The notes beneath the pieces were generated by a model, which saw only the letters and a list, made by a program, of their open reading frames with translations, was not told the DNA's origin and searched no databases. The translations under genes and the position numbers were made by a program. From Leptasterias polaris (lineage: Eukaryota; Echinodermata; Asteroidea; Forcipulatida; Asteriidae), in assembly GCA_037783415.1 (NCBI GenBank), contig JAZGTN010000059.1, forward strand, positions 248,001 to 312,000: a stretch of 64,000 nucleotides of DNA, given 5' to 3'. Shown piece by piece: positions 10,465 to 18,603 of this stretch (position 1 is its first letter; the number at the start of each line of letters is the position of its first letter).

Positions 10465-11807
10465 TATCAACCTGTGTGCCATTTTTGCTGCCGGTGCTGC
10501 ATACTCCAAAGGAGTTGATATGGTTTCAGGAATGTTTAAGCCCCAATGAACAGTAGTAAGAGTGTACGGTGCTTTGATACAATATTTAAAAGTGCCAAAT
10601 AAATACATATTATTGTTATTTATTATATTTAAAAAGAAATTTATGATTTAAATGTTCCCCCAAAAAATGGGGCAAATATAGACTAGCCAAAACTGATGAG
10701 AATAGTTGATATTAGACCTGAACTGTTTTGAACAATTTACAACTTCATGACTAGTAGGGAAAGTAGTTAGTACAATTCAAATCAGTATCGGTGATGGCTA
10801 TGTAGCACATAGGGATTGTGACAATAGTTGATACAGATTTATTTGTATGATAATCTCAATGCTATTATTGTTTTTAGGAGCATCAATTCCACTGGGTCGA
10901 TTTGGACATGCTAGTCGATACAAGAGATATAATTATTCACATGACTATAATGAGTACGTTGTGTACAAGGAGAATCAAGTCTGTCTTCGTTACTTGATAC
11001 AATGTAAGGGAGAATCACAACAAGATGCCAGTCAAGAAGACAATGATGATTATTCCTTCAAGGATTATGGAGCTGCTCAAACCAAACGTAAGTTCTTATT
11101 ATTATTACCTCAGTCCTGGAATTAAACGAAGTCCGCAGAGGATTTGGCCTCCGTTGCCTTGGTCTTGGCTTTGGAATAATCCTTTACAAAATGAAAATGA
11201 CCTTGCTCTCTCATAGCAGATTTCTTTCAGCTGAAAAACACAAAATAAGTCTTGATCAATTTTTAAGAAGGGGAACACATTCTATGTACTTGTGCAATGA
11301 CAATGCAACCACGGTATTTACATTTCCTATTTGCATTGTGCATAAAACTCTTAATTTTGGGTTGAACAAGAAAAATTGACTAGAGCAGTACTTGAACCTG
11401 CAACCTCCAGGTTAACGGGCCAGTCTACCAATTGAGCTATTTTGCCCAATATCTTTGTTCTGTGGTGCCAGTCAGAAGCCATACAACCTTTTAACTGCTG
11501 AATAGCCAGTGACCACACTAAAGTTTAAGCATGGCCATGTGATCTCCTCTCGACCAATCAGAATGGATAAACTGTCTGTGGTATTTATGAATGACCGTTC
11601 AAGATCTCCTCATCACTCTTTTATGCATTTATTTAGGCTTCGTTTCTGAAACCAAATTTACAAGTTTGTATCCTTTGTTTTGATTTGATAGGTGCACATG
11701 TTGGAAGTGATGGAGATGATGAGGATGATGATGATGATGGGGATGATGGGGATGATGGGGATGATGGGGATGATGATGAAGAGGATGGAGAGGATGGAGA
11801 CGAATAA
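381..11807 (+). CDS. ANK-WGR-PARP poly(ADP-ribose) polymerase, 3' part (14 exons, 720 codons)
   Basis: Multi-exon gene whose 5' end lies before the window. Exons: 381-667, 1449-1636, 2363-2468, 3577-3746, 5032-5182, 5730-5854, 6029-6107, 6619-6796, 7517-7651, 8396-8595, 9473-9565, 9957-10083, 10878-11087, 11692-11807. All junctions are GT-AG and phases agree, giving one open frame to TAA 11805-11807. Domain order: ankyrin repeat, linker, WGR domain, helical PARP regulatory domain, PARP catalytic domain, acidic tail. The H-Y-E triad is present (His in LLWHGS, Tyr in GIYTSD, Glu in YNEYVVY), which in this family goes with polymer-forming NAD+-dependent ADP-ribosylation. The WGR plus regulatory domain suggests DNA-damage-dependent activation, as in PARP1-3. 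The ankyrin-WGR-PARP order matches nematode PME-5-type proteins rather than vertebrate tankyrase, which has SAM and lacks WGR. Domain calls come from motif reading only; the function is inferred from the family. Confidence 0.93.
1049..1230. mobile_element. Palindromic MITE (GGGCCCAATTTCATA family), copy 1
   Basis: Starts GGCCCAATTTCATAGAGCTG and ends with the inverted complement (CAGCTCCATGAAATTGGGACC). The interior has repeated GCTTAAGCA/AAGCAAAA motifs. Homologous copies occur at 40772-40967, 49686-49795 (partial) and 52931-53120. Non-autonomous, no ORF. Confidence 0.75.
1449..1636 (+). CDS. PARP gene exon b: linker
   Basis: Enters in phase 0 after AG 1447-1448 and leaves in phase 2 before GTATGT at 1637. 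It encodes a Glu/Lys-rich linker between ankyrin and WGR regions. The acceptor has a weak pyrimidine tract, so the start is less certain than the donor. The two-base carry-over fits exon c exactly. Confidence 0.75.
1905..2165. repeat. Tandem repeat, 145-bp period
   Basis: The segment CTTGTACCCAATGCTTTGTG and its continuation recurs 145 bp apart (about 1908 and 2053). Shorter GTGCACAGTGTA motifs occur in between, suggesting an older half-length unit. Lies in a PARP intron. Confidence 0.75.
2363..2468 (+). CDS. PARP gene exon c: start of WGR domain
   Basis: Acceptor TTTTCAG ends at 2362 and donor GTAAGA starts at 2469. It encodes the first strands of the WGR domain (…GMNNFYIMQ, the N-x-x-F/Y-Y pattern of that fold). 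Entry phase 2, exit phase 0. Confidence 0.88.
3005..3405 (+). mobile_element. tRNA-Leu(CAA)-derived SINE, full length
   Basis: The 5' 85 bp fold as a leucine-type tRNA with a long variable arm: box A TGGCCGAGTGGT at 3009, anticodon loop with CAA, box B GGTTCGAATCC at 3068. A conserved body (GGATGGGACGTAAAGCCGTT…) and a GCGCTATATAA tail follow. The same body recurs at 44043, 20430 and 21222. The long 3' body rules out a free tRNA gene. Confidence 0.9.
3577..3746 (+). CDS. PARP gene exon d: WGR core
   Basis: Contains the diagnostic Trp-Gly-Arg codons at 3622-3630, followed by G-x-x-G and an FxxFKSKTGNEW segment typical of WGR domains. Acceptor TCTTAG ends at 3576 and donor GTAAGT starts at 3747. 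Exit phase 2. Confidence 0.93.
4205..4345 (-). mobile_element. tRNA-derived SINE, truncated
   Basis: On the minus strand, box A TGGCCGAGTGAT (complement of 4329-4340) and a degenerate box B GGTTGGAATCC (4271-4281) flank a CTCAAGTT anticodon loop. The body runs leftward to about 4205 and resembles the copy at 10144. Confidence 0.75.
5032..5182 (+). CDS. PARP gene exon e: end of WGR, start of regulatory domain
   Basis: Begins with the conserved WGR end (KPKKY-like: EPKKYQI) and ends in the first helix of the PARP regulatory domain (LPPSLQGIIKEL). Acceptor TTTATCAG ends at 5031 and donor GTGAGT starts at 5183. Phase 2 in, phase 0 out. Confidence 0.9.
5730..5854 (+). CDS. PARP gene exon f: regulatory domain helices
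   Basis: Encodes amphipathic helices of the PARP regulatory domain (…GLGNFLSRDVLFKAKEVL). The LG-L pattern corresponds to PARP1 'PLGKLS'. Acceptor CCATCAG ends at 5729 and donor GTACAG starts at 5855. Phase 0 in, phase 2 out. Confidence 0.88.
6029..6107 (+). CDS. PARP gene exon g: regulatory domain helix
   Basis: Short 79-nt exon between CTCCACAG (ending 6028) and donor GTTAGA at 6108. It encodes a charged helix ending QADMEK. Phase 2 in, phase 0 out. The intron that follows has CCTAACCC-like repeats near 6170-6195 and a short tandem repeat at 6498-6588. Confidence 0.85.
6498..6588. repeat. Short tandem repeat, about 30 bp x 3
   Basis: Three copies of GACAGACATGGCGCGTTATA followed by AATGCTT, spaced 31 and 28 bp, ending 30 bp before the acceptor of PARP exon h. 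Confidence 0.85.
6619..6796 (+). CDS. PARP gene exon h: regulatory domain
   Basis: Encodes the SSEYFELIPNK segment (PARP1 'SNRFYTLIPH' equivalent) and the LEILIDLATANMIL helix. The donor chosen is G|GTCAGT at 6797, not the earlier weak GTCAAA at 6790, because only the former leaves phase 1 to match the next exon. Confidence 0.87.
7317..7395 (-). mobile_element. tRNA-derived SINE head (second family)
   Basis: Minus-strand tRNA-like sequence with box A near TAGTTTAGTAGG and box B-like GTTTCAAGTCC, plus a CAATTATT side tail. The same family as 11376-11450. Confidence 0.65.
7517..7651 (+). CDS. PARP gene exon i: link to catalytic domain
   Basis: Acceptor TTTCTAG ends at 7516 and donor GTAAGT starts at 7652. 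It encodes the NPMDYIYRAL region equivalent to PARP1 'NPVDVNYEKL', which marks the N-terminal edge of the ADP-ribosyltransferase fold. Phase 1 on both sides. Confidence 0.9.
8396..8595 (+). CDS. PARP gene exon j: catalytic His (HGS motif)
   Basis: Contains LLWHGS; the His codon at 8500-8502 is the first residue of the H-Y-E triad and contacts NAD+. A run equivalent to 'N..GIL..GL.I.PPEA..TG..FG' follows. Phase 1 in, phase 0 out. Confidence 0.95.
8726..9018. mobile_element. Possible foldback MITE
   Basis: Inverted ends: CCAAGTAGATTCTTG…TTGATTGGAG (8728-8756) against CTCCAATCAA…AAAATCTACTTGG (8982-9012). No ORF; no clear target duplication. Confidence 0.5.
9167..9360 (+). mobile_element. Degenerate tRNA-Leu SINE
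   Basis: tRNA head GTCGTGGCTTAACAGTTAAG…GGTTCGAGTCC with a mutated anticodon region (ACTCCAGCT), then a partial body (CGTAAAAGAACC). The 3' tail is lost. Lies in a PARP intron. Confidence 0.75.
9473..9565 (+). CDS. PARP gene exon k: catalytic Tyr
   Basis: Exactly 31 codons starting with GIYTSD. Tyr at 9479-9481 is the triad Tyr, and the KSLAYC run corresponds to PARP1 'KSANYC'. Acceptor TTTGACAG, donor GTAAGA, phase 0 on both sides. Confidence 0.95.
9957..10083 (+). CDS. PARP gene exon l: catalytic fold
   Basis: Encodes the VALGKM strand and the FGGGYNKY loop region of the PARP catalytic domain. Acceptor ATCCAG ends at 9956 and donor GTGAGT starts at 10084. Phase 0 in, phase 1 out. Confidence 0.92.
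10144..10465 (+). mobile_element. tRNA-derived SINE with (AAT)n tail
   Basis: Head TTGGCTGAGTGGTCTAGAGC resembles a tRNA A box with a CTCAAGG anticodon loop. The body contains AGCAAGACACTTAAC and ends in about 13 AAT units at 10425-10463. Lies in the intron before the catalytic-Glu exon. Confidence 0.65.
10878..11087 (+). CDS. PARP gene exon m: catalytic Glu
   Basis: Contains YNEYVVY with the catalytic Glu codon at 10952-10954, followed by the conserved QVCLRYLIQ strand. This is the residue needed for polymer elongation in PARP1-type enzymes. An acidic, Gln/Ser-rich linker follows. Phase 1 on both sides. Confidence 0.95.
11376..11450 (-). mobile_element. tRNA-derived SINE head (second family)
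   Basis: Minus-strand box A TAGCTCAATTGGTAGA and box B GGTTCAAGTAC with GTT at the anticodon position, and an AATTTTTC side tail. Closely related to 7317-7395. Lies in the last PARP intron. Confidence 0.7.
11692..11807 (+). CDS. PARP gene last exon: acidic Asp/Glu/Gly tail and stop
   Basis: Acceptor TTGATAG ends at 11691. After a short linker the frame is a GAT/GAT/GGG repeat giving about 30 Asp, Glu and Gly residues, ending at TAA 11805-11807. The trinucleotide-based repeat is length-unstable in principle and unusual for a PARP C-terminus. The His-rich reading on the other strand is a shadow of it. Confidence 0.9.
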
Positions 11808-11814
11808 AAACAAT

Positions 11815-11905
11815 TCTTATCACCTGAGCCATCTTACAAGAAGGCATCTAGAGACTCTTATTCTTATCACCTGAGCCGTCTTACAAGAAGGCATCTAGAG
11901 ACCTT
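11815..11905. repeat. 47-bp direct duplication in PARP 3'UTR
   Basis: Two near-identical copies of a unit containing TTATCACCTGAGCC and AAGGCATCTAGAGAC, spaced 47 bp, directly behind the stop codon. Confidence 0.9.
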
Positions 11906-12620
11906 TCACAGCATTTCTCAACAAGTGCCATAGTTTAGTATTATCTACCGTGACAGTGACTCACAATAACAGCATTGTAAGAGAATGTATATACATGTAC
12001 TATGCAGAGAAATGATACTCTAGAAGGACATCTGTATAGAAGCACAGCTTGAGCTCAGGTCAAGACAACAAATGACCACCATCTGACAGTTTTTACTACT
12101 TTAGGCACATTTTAAATTGTGTATTTTTAGTCGGTTTATTGGGTTTGTTGTTTTTACAAACTTAAGATTTGTACAATTAACATTGCCAAGCATTTTAATA
12201 GATGTAATTTAGATGTGGTTAAGAATAACTCATTTCTTAGACTGTGAATATTATTGTTGCAAACATGTACCTTTTGCTAAAACAGGAAGGTTTCAACTCT
12301 TTTAGTAGTTCTTTTTAAAAGATATAACATTACAAGGGAGGAAATGATTTCAAACATGCTCACAAAATCTTTTGCAGTAATCCTGCCATTTATAAAATAA
12401 TAATGGGACTTGCGAAATGGGAAATAAATATCCAAGCGGAGATCCAACTCATTGAAAGAAAGTGTAGAAAATGGGGATACATATTGTCCTTTAAAGTTGT
12501 CTGCACAAACAAACTAAAGGGTAAACAGCTTGGACCCCTAATCCCCTGCAGCCTCAGTTCACCTAATTTCAACAGATTACAGTTAGTAAACATAAACTGA
12601 TAAAGCACACATATAACACT

Positions 12621-12824
12621 TAAAGGGGCACTATCGTCATGATCAAAGCAGGCCTGTTGCTGTACATGGAATTATGAACTTTTAGTCCAGTAACTGCTCG
12701 TGCACGCCCTCCCTCCGTATCATATCTATGTAAAGAGCGTGCACCCGTGCAGTAACTGGGTGAGAGTTCATAATTCCATGTACAGCCACAGGCCTGCTTT
12801 GATCATGATGACACAGCCCCTTTA
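12621..12824. mobile_element. Foldback MITE with TA target duplication
   Basis: Arms of about 88 bp pair nearly throughout, from AAGGGGC at 12623 to GCCCCTT ending 12822, including the exactly matched GATCAAAGCAGGCCTGT and TACATGGAATTATGAACT. It is flanked by TA on both sides, consistent with a Tc1/mariner-type insertion. Confidence 0.8.
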
Positions 12825-15800
12825 TTGTACACTTGGCTTCCTACTCAATTTCACAAAACAATCCAATTAAATTCTGTAGTTTGATTTCAGATTGGGATAA
12901 ATAAATGCTACCTATGATGTCAATGAACTGTAATGATGATAATACATTCTGTCTAACCTGGTTGTTTAGGCCTATATACCATTATTCTTGCCAAATTCAA
13001 ATACCAAGGTTTGCAAATCACACAACTCCCAACATCTTGTACATGTACATAGCATTTTAGATTTTAGATGAAATATAATCATGTACAATGACTATTCTTT
13101 GCGATTTATAGAAGATTATGGAAAGAAAACAAAAAACACTGTCAACCTTTTCATTTTCTTAGATATTTTAGTCATAGCTAGATTTATAGTTGTAGCATTG
13201 GATATTGAGAAACTATTGACATAAGTCAATAGAAGTTTGATTTTGTTTTGCTATTTGTGTATATAGACAAGATGATGATGTTGTATTCCATATCAATATT
13301 TGCCTTTAGATTCTACAAGTACCAGGTTTTTTCTTAATACAGCAAGTTATTTTCTGCAATTCATGACCTTTGGCAATAGCTCTTGTATTATTTACATGAC
13401 AGCTCACTTTAAAAAAAGCACTTTATTCAGTTTTCACACCAGAACATATGTAATCCATCAATACTAAAAAGAATATATTTTACTAAACTACTGGACAGAT
13501 AACAGTCGTGATGTATTTTTGATAAATCTGTACAATCCCATATTGATCATGTTTATTCCACTAATTGAACAAGATAAGTAGCTTTTAATCTGCTCATGGG
13601 AGTTTGTTCTGGTACAGCGTTTCTAAGCTCAGACAATATAATTACATATTGCAGATCATTTAACAATCAATTTTATCAATCCTTTATTTAGTAATAATAG
13701 AATTAATTATGTGAAGTAACTAAATGAAATAGAAAGAGTCTATCTTCAAACAAATTCTGTAGATGAATGTTTTACCTCTGATCCGTACGTAAAGAATACG
13801 AGGTGGATTTCTTGGTTGAACATTTTGTACTGCATTTTTACTAGGCCTATACCACTTTAGAATGTGAGTATTTTTTAATAATTATTTTATCATCAAGACA
13901 TCAGAGATATCGCTAGTTTTATTTTCCGTTCAACGATAGTCAACATGTTTGTAAATTAATTATCGAGTTTTTTATTTCATGCAAACAGTTGTATTTTTGC
14001 ATAATGGTTAAATCTGTTTGTTTTGTAAATGCCTTGTTATAATTCCCTATAGATTAACCTGGGGAGAAAACGGCAAAAGAAAATGTGTTTCAAATCGAAG
14101 GAAAACATTATTGAAAAGGTTTTAAACATGTCTAAAAGCAGGTGTCTATAAATCGAGGTTAACAATCATTGGAAGATTGTAATAATGCCACACAATCAGG
14201 ACCGGGCATGTTTGAGAAAGCTGATCATTGATTTGGCTTGAATTTTTTTTATAGTTGTTGCTAATGTTATTGTTGGGTGGTAATAGATGTAATTAAGCTG
14301 TATGTTTTTATGAATTTGTTTGTTTCATCACGGTTATAGACACCGCAGCTTTCCAAATGGTTGGCAATGTAGACTACACTTGAAGGCATATTTACTTGTT
14401 ATTTACATGACTGTTTTCTTTTCAACTAATTTCAATCCATATGGTCAAATTAATTAAGAACTTTTCATTTTGACTTTGGCTTAAACGGAAGGTTTTGTTC
14501 ACTGGACGTAAATAAGTGAAATTTTGTAAGACATGTAGTGTTCAACAACTAAATGAACATGATTTATGTCGTTACTTGGTCAAAAAATTTGAATTCTCTC
14601 AAATAAAGTATTTTATAGCTTACATAATACTTTTTATGAACTAGTCAGTTAATTGTACACTCTGGTTATCCACAGAGGAATCCAGAGGGACCTTTTAAAA
14701 AATATTATTTTGAAAAGGTTTACCACCAAGATTGTCACTGACCTTTTAACGTCGTTAACATATTATTGTTTAAATTTTACAAATGAAGGATTACAACATT
14801 TAAATAGAACAACTAGTGTTGTGAGTACATATCATCGACATTAACTTTATTTGAAATTATGTACATATAGTAACATAAGAAACAAACGTAAACTGGGAGC
14901 AGTTTAGGAACCTAGTGACTAACATGAAAGTAGTAGAAACTTAAAGCAGGTAAAGACGGCCATTCATAGTCTCACCTTATTGGTGTTTTAATGTAGTTTT
15001 GCAAAGACCAAAATAATTTTCACAAAGCGCTTTTTGTAAATCACTCAAATGCATGGGTTCTTTGATATTTCTTTGAGTTGATTAATTATTTTGCTCTTAA
15101 TTGAATAATAATGTATTTTCATTGTGAACAGTTAGTGACATACAAATTTCAATGTTTTTGACAACATTTCAAAAAGTTCATCAATATAAAACGCCATTGA
15201 GTTCTATGAATGAAGAAGGTGGTATTGATGTTCATGTATTCGTGTATCGGATGGATCTGATTTCTAGGTTTATGGTTTAAATTACGTAAGAATATACTAA
15301 CTTCTGTTTTTATTTAGTTTAGAAACTGTACTTGTAACTTGAGATTAACATGAGATTGGGGTTAACACTTGACATCTTTTTTAGTGGAATTTCAACTTTT
15401 AATTGTGAAAACTTTGTGATAAAATAAAATAAAAACATGAAATATCACTTGTTTAACTGTTACCAATTGCCTGTCTATTGTATAGGGATTTACATTCTTT
15501 GTGAATACGTACATAACGTAACAACATTTTGCTTTAAATTGATTATGTCAATCAAAGCTCACAATCTAATATTTCAATCATCCTGATGGTTTGAAAGAAA
15601 TGGAAATGAAGGCTTGTACACCTGGTTTTTTGAACAACGGGGCTTGTGCACGATTTGTTTTTCTCTTTGGGCCATATAGGCCTGCTATTTGTTTTTTGGG
15701 GGTGTTTTGCCTCCCCTGTTTGAATATTGGGAAATCTCTTTAAATTTGTAGAATGTAAAGAGCAAAGTACAATGAGCTTGAACTCTGGATCAGAAATTAC

Positions 15801-15900
15801 TGGTTGGATTGAACTGAATCCTTAATTCAATCATTCAGACACGTTCGCGAGGCGTTTCTAACTAGAATCTTCCTTTCTTGTCAAAACTGACACCACAAAC

Positions 15901-16838
15901 ATGAGGAATTTGAATTGGATTATGCTGACTGTTGTCATGACAACGGAAGTATCTTTGTCACTTGGTGGTTGTATATTGGACATGAGTCATTCTCTAGACG
16001 AGCACACATTCTACTGGGCGGGATTTAGACGCTTTGAATTGGAAGTTCTCCACAAGGGAATTTGGGGAGAAGTTCCATGGTAAGACTTTTTTTTAAATCA
16101 AATTGGTTCCAAAAATAACCATCGGTCATTGTATCATTTTTAATAAGACTTGTAAGATCTTTGGATTGTTTTACACAAAAGTTTAACAGAGGTTATTTTC
16201 AAAAGGTGAGATTGGTATGAAAACAGAGTGCAGCGTGTGATCTAGGAGCATTGTACTTGCTTTAGCATTTGTTATAGTCATTGGGTGAACGTTGTTTCTG
16301 GGGGTGCTCAAAAAGATATTCAAAGAAGAAACAATCGAATGTTGCGAGGTCAAGGGTGGAAGGGTATGTTGCGAGGTCAATATTATTGTTTTTATTAATT
16401 TATTTATTTATTTATGTGTAGGCCTATTTATTTGTTTATTTGTTTATTTTTGTTTTATTTTATAAATTGAGGTTGGAAAATAATGCATTTTGTACTCCTG
16501 AGCACATGGGAACTCATCTAGATGCGCCAGCTCATTTTAGCCGAGACAATTGGCATGTAGACGAGATCCCCCTCAGTAGGCTCATTGCTCCAGCCATAAG
16601 GGTCGATGTTTCCCAGAACGCAGCAAGGAACCCCGACTACCAGCTGACTGTAGATTATCTCAAAAACTGGGAAATGGTGAATGGCCGAATCTCAGATGGG
16701 TCTGTTTTGTTCTTTTACACTGGTTGGGGGTTGTACTGGTCTGATCGGCTGGCATTCACTGGTTCAAATAGCACCGATAGTTTTAAAGATGAACAAGAAA
16801 ACTCTATTCTTCACTTTCCAGGATATCAGAGTTTATAA
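15901..16838 (+). CDS. Secreted cyclase-family (kynurenine formamidase / isatin hydrolase-like) protein, 5' exons only
   Basis: Exon 1 (15901-16079) starts with ATG and a hydrophobic signal-like N-terminus, then DMSHSLDEHTFYW, the N-terminal strand of PF04199 cyclases. Exon 2 (16472-16830 or to TAA 16836) joins in phase 2 (TG+G = Trp) and contains HMGTHLDAPAHF, the metal-binding HxGTHxDAPxHF motif. It continues through the conserved IPLSRLIAPA, VLFFYTGW and LHFPGY blocks. The family's second half (C-terminal strands and catalytic region) is not found downstream. Either the exon stops at TAA 16836 (GYQSL), or a weak donor GTTTAT at 16831 leads to exons I cannot see. The family hydrolyses amide/lactam bonds with a bound divalent metal; the substrate here is unknown. 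Could be a truncated paralog. Confidence 0.82.
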
Positions 16839-16894
16839 TTTTCAGAATTGGTTTGGTAAAGATTTTTAAAATCGTGTACGCAATTAATGTAGTA

Positions 16895-17230
16895 ATGTCC
16901 TAATGATAAAATGTTGAGCATGCAAAAGGTGTGTTGAGTGCGGTCGAAGGTAGCCTTTAGTCAAGGCGCACCGCGGCACCCCCAGCCCGGATATTACGCA
17001 CGAAAAAAGACCAGCGAGCGCTGGTCTTTTTTCGTGCGTGGTATCTGGGCTGGGGTGCCGCGGTGCGCCTTGACTAAAGGCTAGGTCGAAGGCGACGCGT
17101 CGCCTTCCCTCACCCTTTTCCCCCTTTTCTCGACTACGAAGCATAAGTTGGGGGTGTGTTTTAATATTTGGGAAGGATATACTAAGGCAAGTGATGCATG
17201 CTTGGCATGATATGTAGGTTTTTTGATATA
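16895..17230. repeat. Interspersed repeat (host of nested hairpin element)
   Basis: The sequence around GAGCATGCAAAAGG…GTCGAAGG and CGTCGCCTTCCC…GAAGCATAA…TTGGCATGAT matches, in reverse complement, 52650-52800. The copy here is interrupted by the hairpin element 16951-17083. Confidence 0.75.
16951..17083. mobile_element. 133-bp hairpin element with 9-bp target duplication
   Basis: Arms 16951-17016 and 17019-17083 are complementary with only a few mismatches around a 2-nt loop (CCAGCG-AG-CGCTGG). Terminal sequence TAGCCTTTAGTCAAGGCG. Flanked by exact direct repeats GGTCGAAGG (16942-16950 and 17084-17092). Length of duplication and long TIRs are consistent with a Mutator-like MITE. GC-rich compared with its surroundings. 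Confidence 0.9.
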
Positions 17231-18040
17231 TCGGGACTTTTTGAATATCCAACAAAGCCCCTGAGTAATCCATGAAATATATGCTTCTGTGCTCCTAAAA
17301 TTTGTAAAATGTTTGAATTTATGTATAATACTTGATTTCCTTTTTTCTTTATTTCTGGATTTCTTTGTGTCTCTATCTCTTTATTTCTTAAATGTGTCTT
17401 TGTTTCTATATTTTCTCTTTCTGAATATTCGTGTTTGCCCGTGGTGAACTTTGTATTTTCTCAGTATATTTCGGTGTTTCTGTAATTAGGCCTATGTGTT
17501 TTTCTGACTGGTCGGCTGTTTGTCTTTTTATTTGTTTATTTTGTTTATGTCTTAGTTTCGTTATTTCCTTAGTTGCAGGGGGCCTATTATTTATCTCTGA
17601 TGTTTCTTGATATCTACGTTGACGTTTATTTTTTAATGTTTTTATGTCACTATGTTACAGTTGATTTCGATGTTTCTACGTCACTATTTTTTATTTTTTT
17701 ATTATTATTTCGGGTGTGGATGTGTTTGTTTCCGTATTTCGTTCTTCTAGATTTTGTAAATGGTTGATAATACAATGATAATGTTAGGCCAAGTGTTACA
17801 GGGGTGTGATGTGTCACATTTTGTTGATGACAGTTTTGTAAAATTTTGTATTTGTCTTGACAGACCCTGTTGTTCAAATTGTATTCATCGTACGTCTAAA
17901 GATTTAAATAAGAAACGCAAATAAAATAAAAATGATTTGTGTGTTTTCGTTTTCCTTTATTTGTTCCTTTCTGTCTGTCTTTGATTTCTTGATTTATATG
18001 CTTGTTTGGAGGAGGCTTTATTTTTGTCCCTTTATTTTCC
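17231..18040. other. T-rich intergenic stretch
   Basis: Low-complexity T-rich DNA (many TTTATTT/TTTCTTT runs). No exon or repeat structure I can support. Confidence 0.5.
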
Positions 18041-18059
18041 CTTTATAATGGATTACTAA

Positions 18060-18140
18060 TTCGTTATAACGGATTATTAATTCGTTATAACGGATTATTA
18101 ATTCGTTATAACGGATTACTAATTCGTTATAACGGATAGT
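18060..18140. repeat. 21-bp tandem repeat, palindromic core CGTTATAACG
   Basis: Four copies at 18060, 18081, 18102 and 18123 of TTCGTTATAACGGATTATTAA (third-base variants only). Each carries the perfect 10-bp palindrome CGTTATAACG, and the AACGG half matches the Myb core. A degenerate half unit precedes at about 18046. Confidence 0.92.
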
Positions 18141-18189
18141 TCCCGCTGATATTATATACTTCAGTGGCACGATTGGGCTTTCGTACAAG

Positions 18190-18541
18190 ACCGAGGTAAT
18201 AACGGACTAATCACACGTGAGAAAAAAAAGATGGCAACCCAACCAAACCGGCTGCGAATTTTTTTTTTCCCAGCGCGGTAAAGGCCAATATTTGCATATC
18301 TCACTGGGATCCGTACGCCAATTCATTACTAGCTGCACAGAATCCGGCTGCCAATGCAAGATCACGTGACATAAGCAGGCATGCGCCTTGCAGAGCAGCG
18401 CGCGGCAGACCGCCATTTTTAAAGACCAAATCATCAAATGGAGGCGTCAACACGTACAATCTCAGTGACACTGACAGTGCCTTAATCTCCGACAAATTTA
18501 GTTTTGACTGAGTTCGAAGGACACAACTACCAGAAAAGCGT
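18190..18541 (+). promoter_or_regulatory. Promoter-like CpG patch
   Basis: CpG-rich segment in AT-rich surroundings, with two CACGTG E-boxes (18214, 18363; the second as TCACGTGAC), a YY1-like GCCGCCATTTTT, and a downstream start/donor pair. No clear TATA. The assignment as promoter is an inference. Confidence 0.4.
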
Positions 18542-18542
18542 G

Positions 18543-18603
18543 ATGGTGAGTTGCGTATTTGATTGTGGTAATGAAGAAGTTGTTAAAGGGGGTGAATTTA
18601 ATG
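18543..18603 (+). CDS. Candidate first coding exon of an unrecognised gene
   Basis: ATG at 18543 opens 20 codons (MVSCVFDCGNEEVVKGGEFN) to a consensus donor GTAAGT at 18604, phase 1. The C-x3-C spacing recalls THAP zinc-finger starts, but the rest does not confirm this. The phase fits the open frame of the exon-like block at 19410. An earlier donor GTGAGT at 18546 right after the ATG is an alternative. Confidence 0.35.

Larger units (their letters stand above)
11808..15840 (+). other. PARP 3'UTR and intergenic stretch
   Basis: No convincing exon. It opens with a 47-bp direct duplication (11815-11905) just after the stop. Possible poly(A) signals AATAAA lie near 12899 and at 14602; the true 3' end cannot be chosen from sequence. 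A foldback MITE sits at 12621-12824. Otherwise it is AT-rich unique sequence. Confidence 0.5.

Noticed and set aside
11629..11847. His/Pro-rich minus-strand frame
   Set aside because: It is the reverse complement of the PARP acidic tail repeat.
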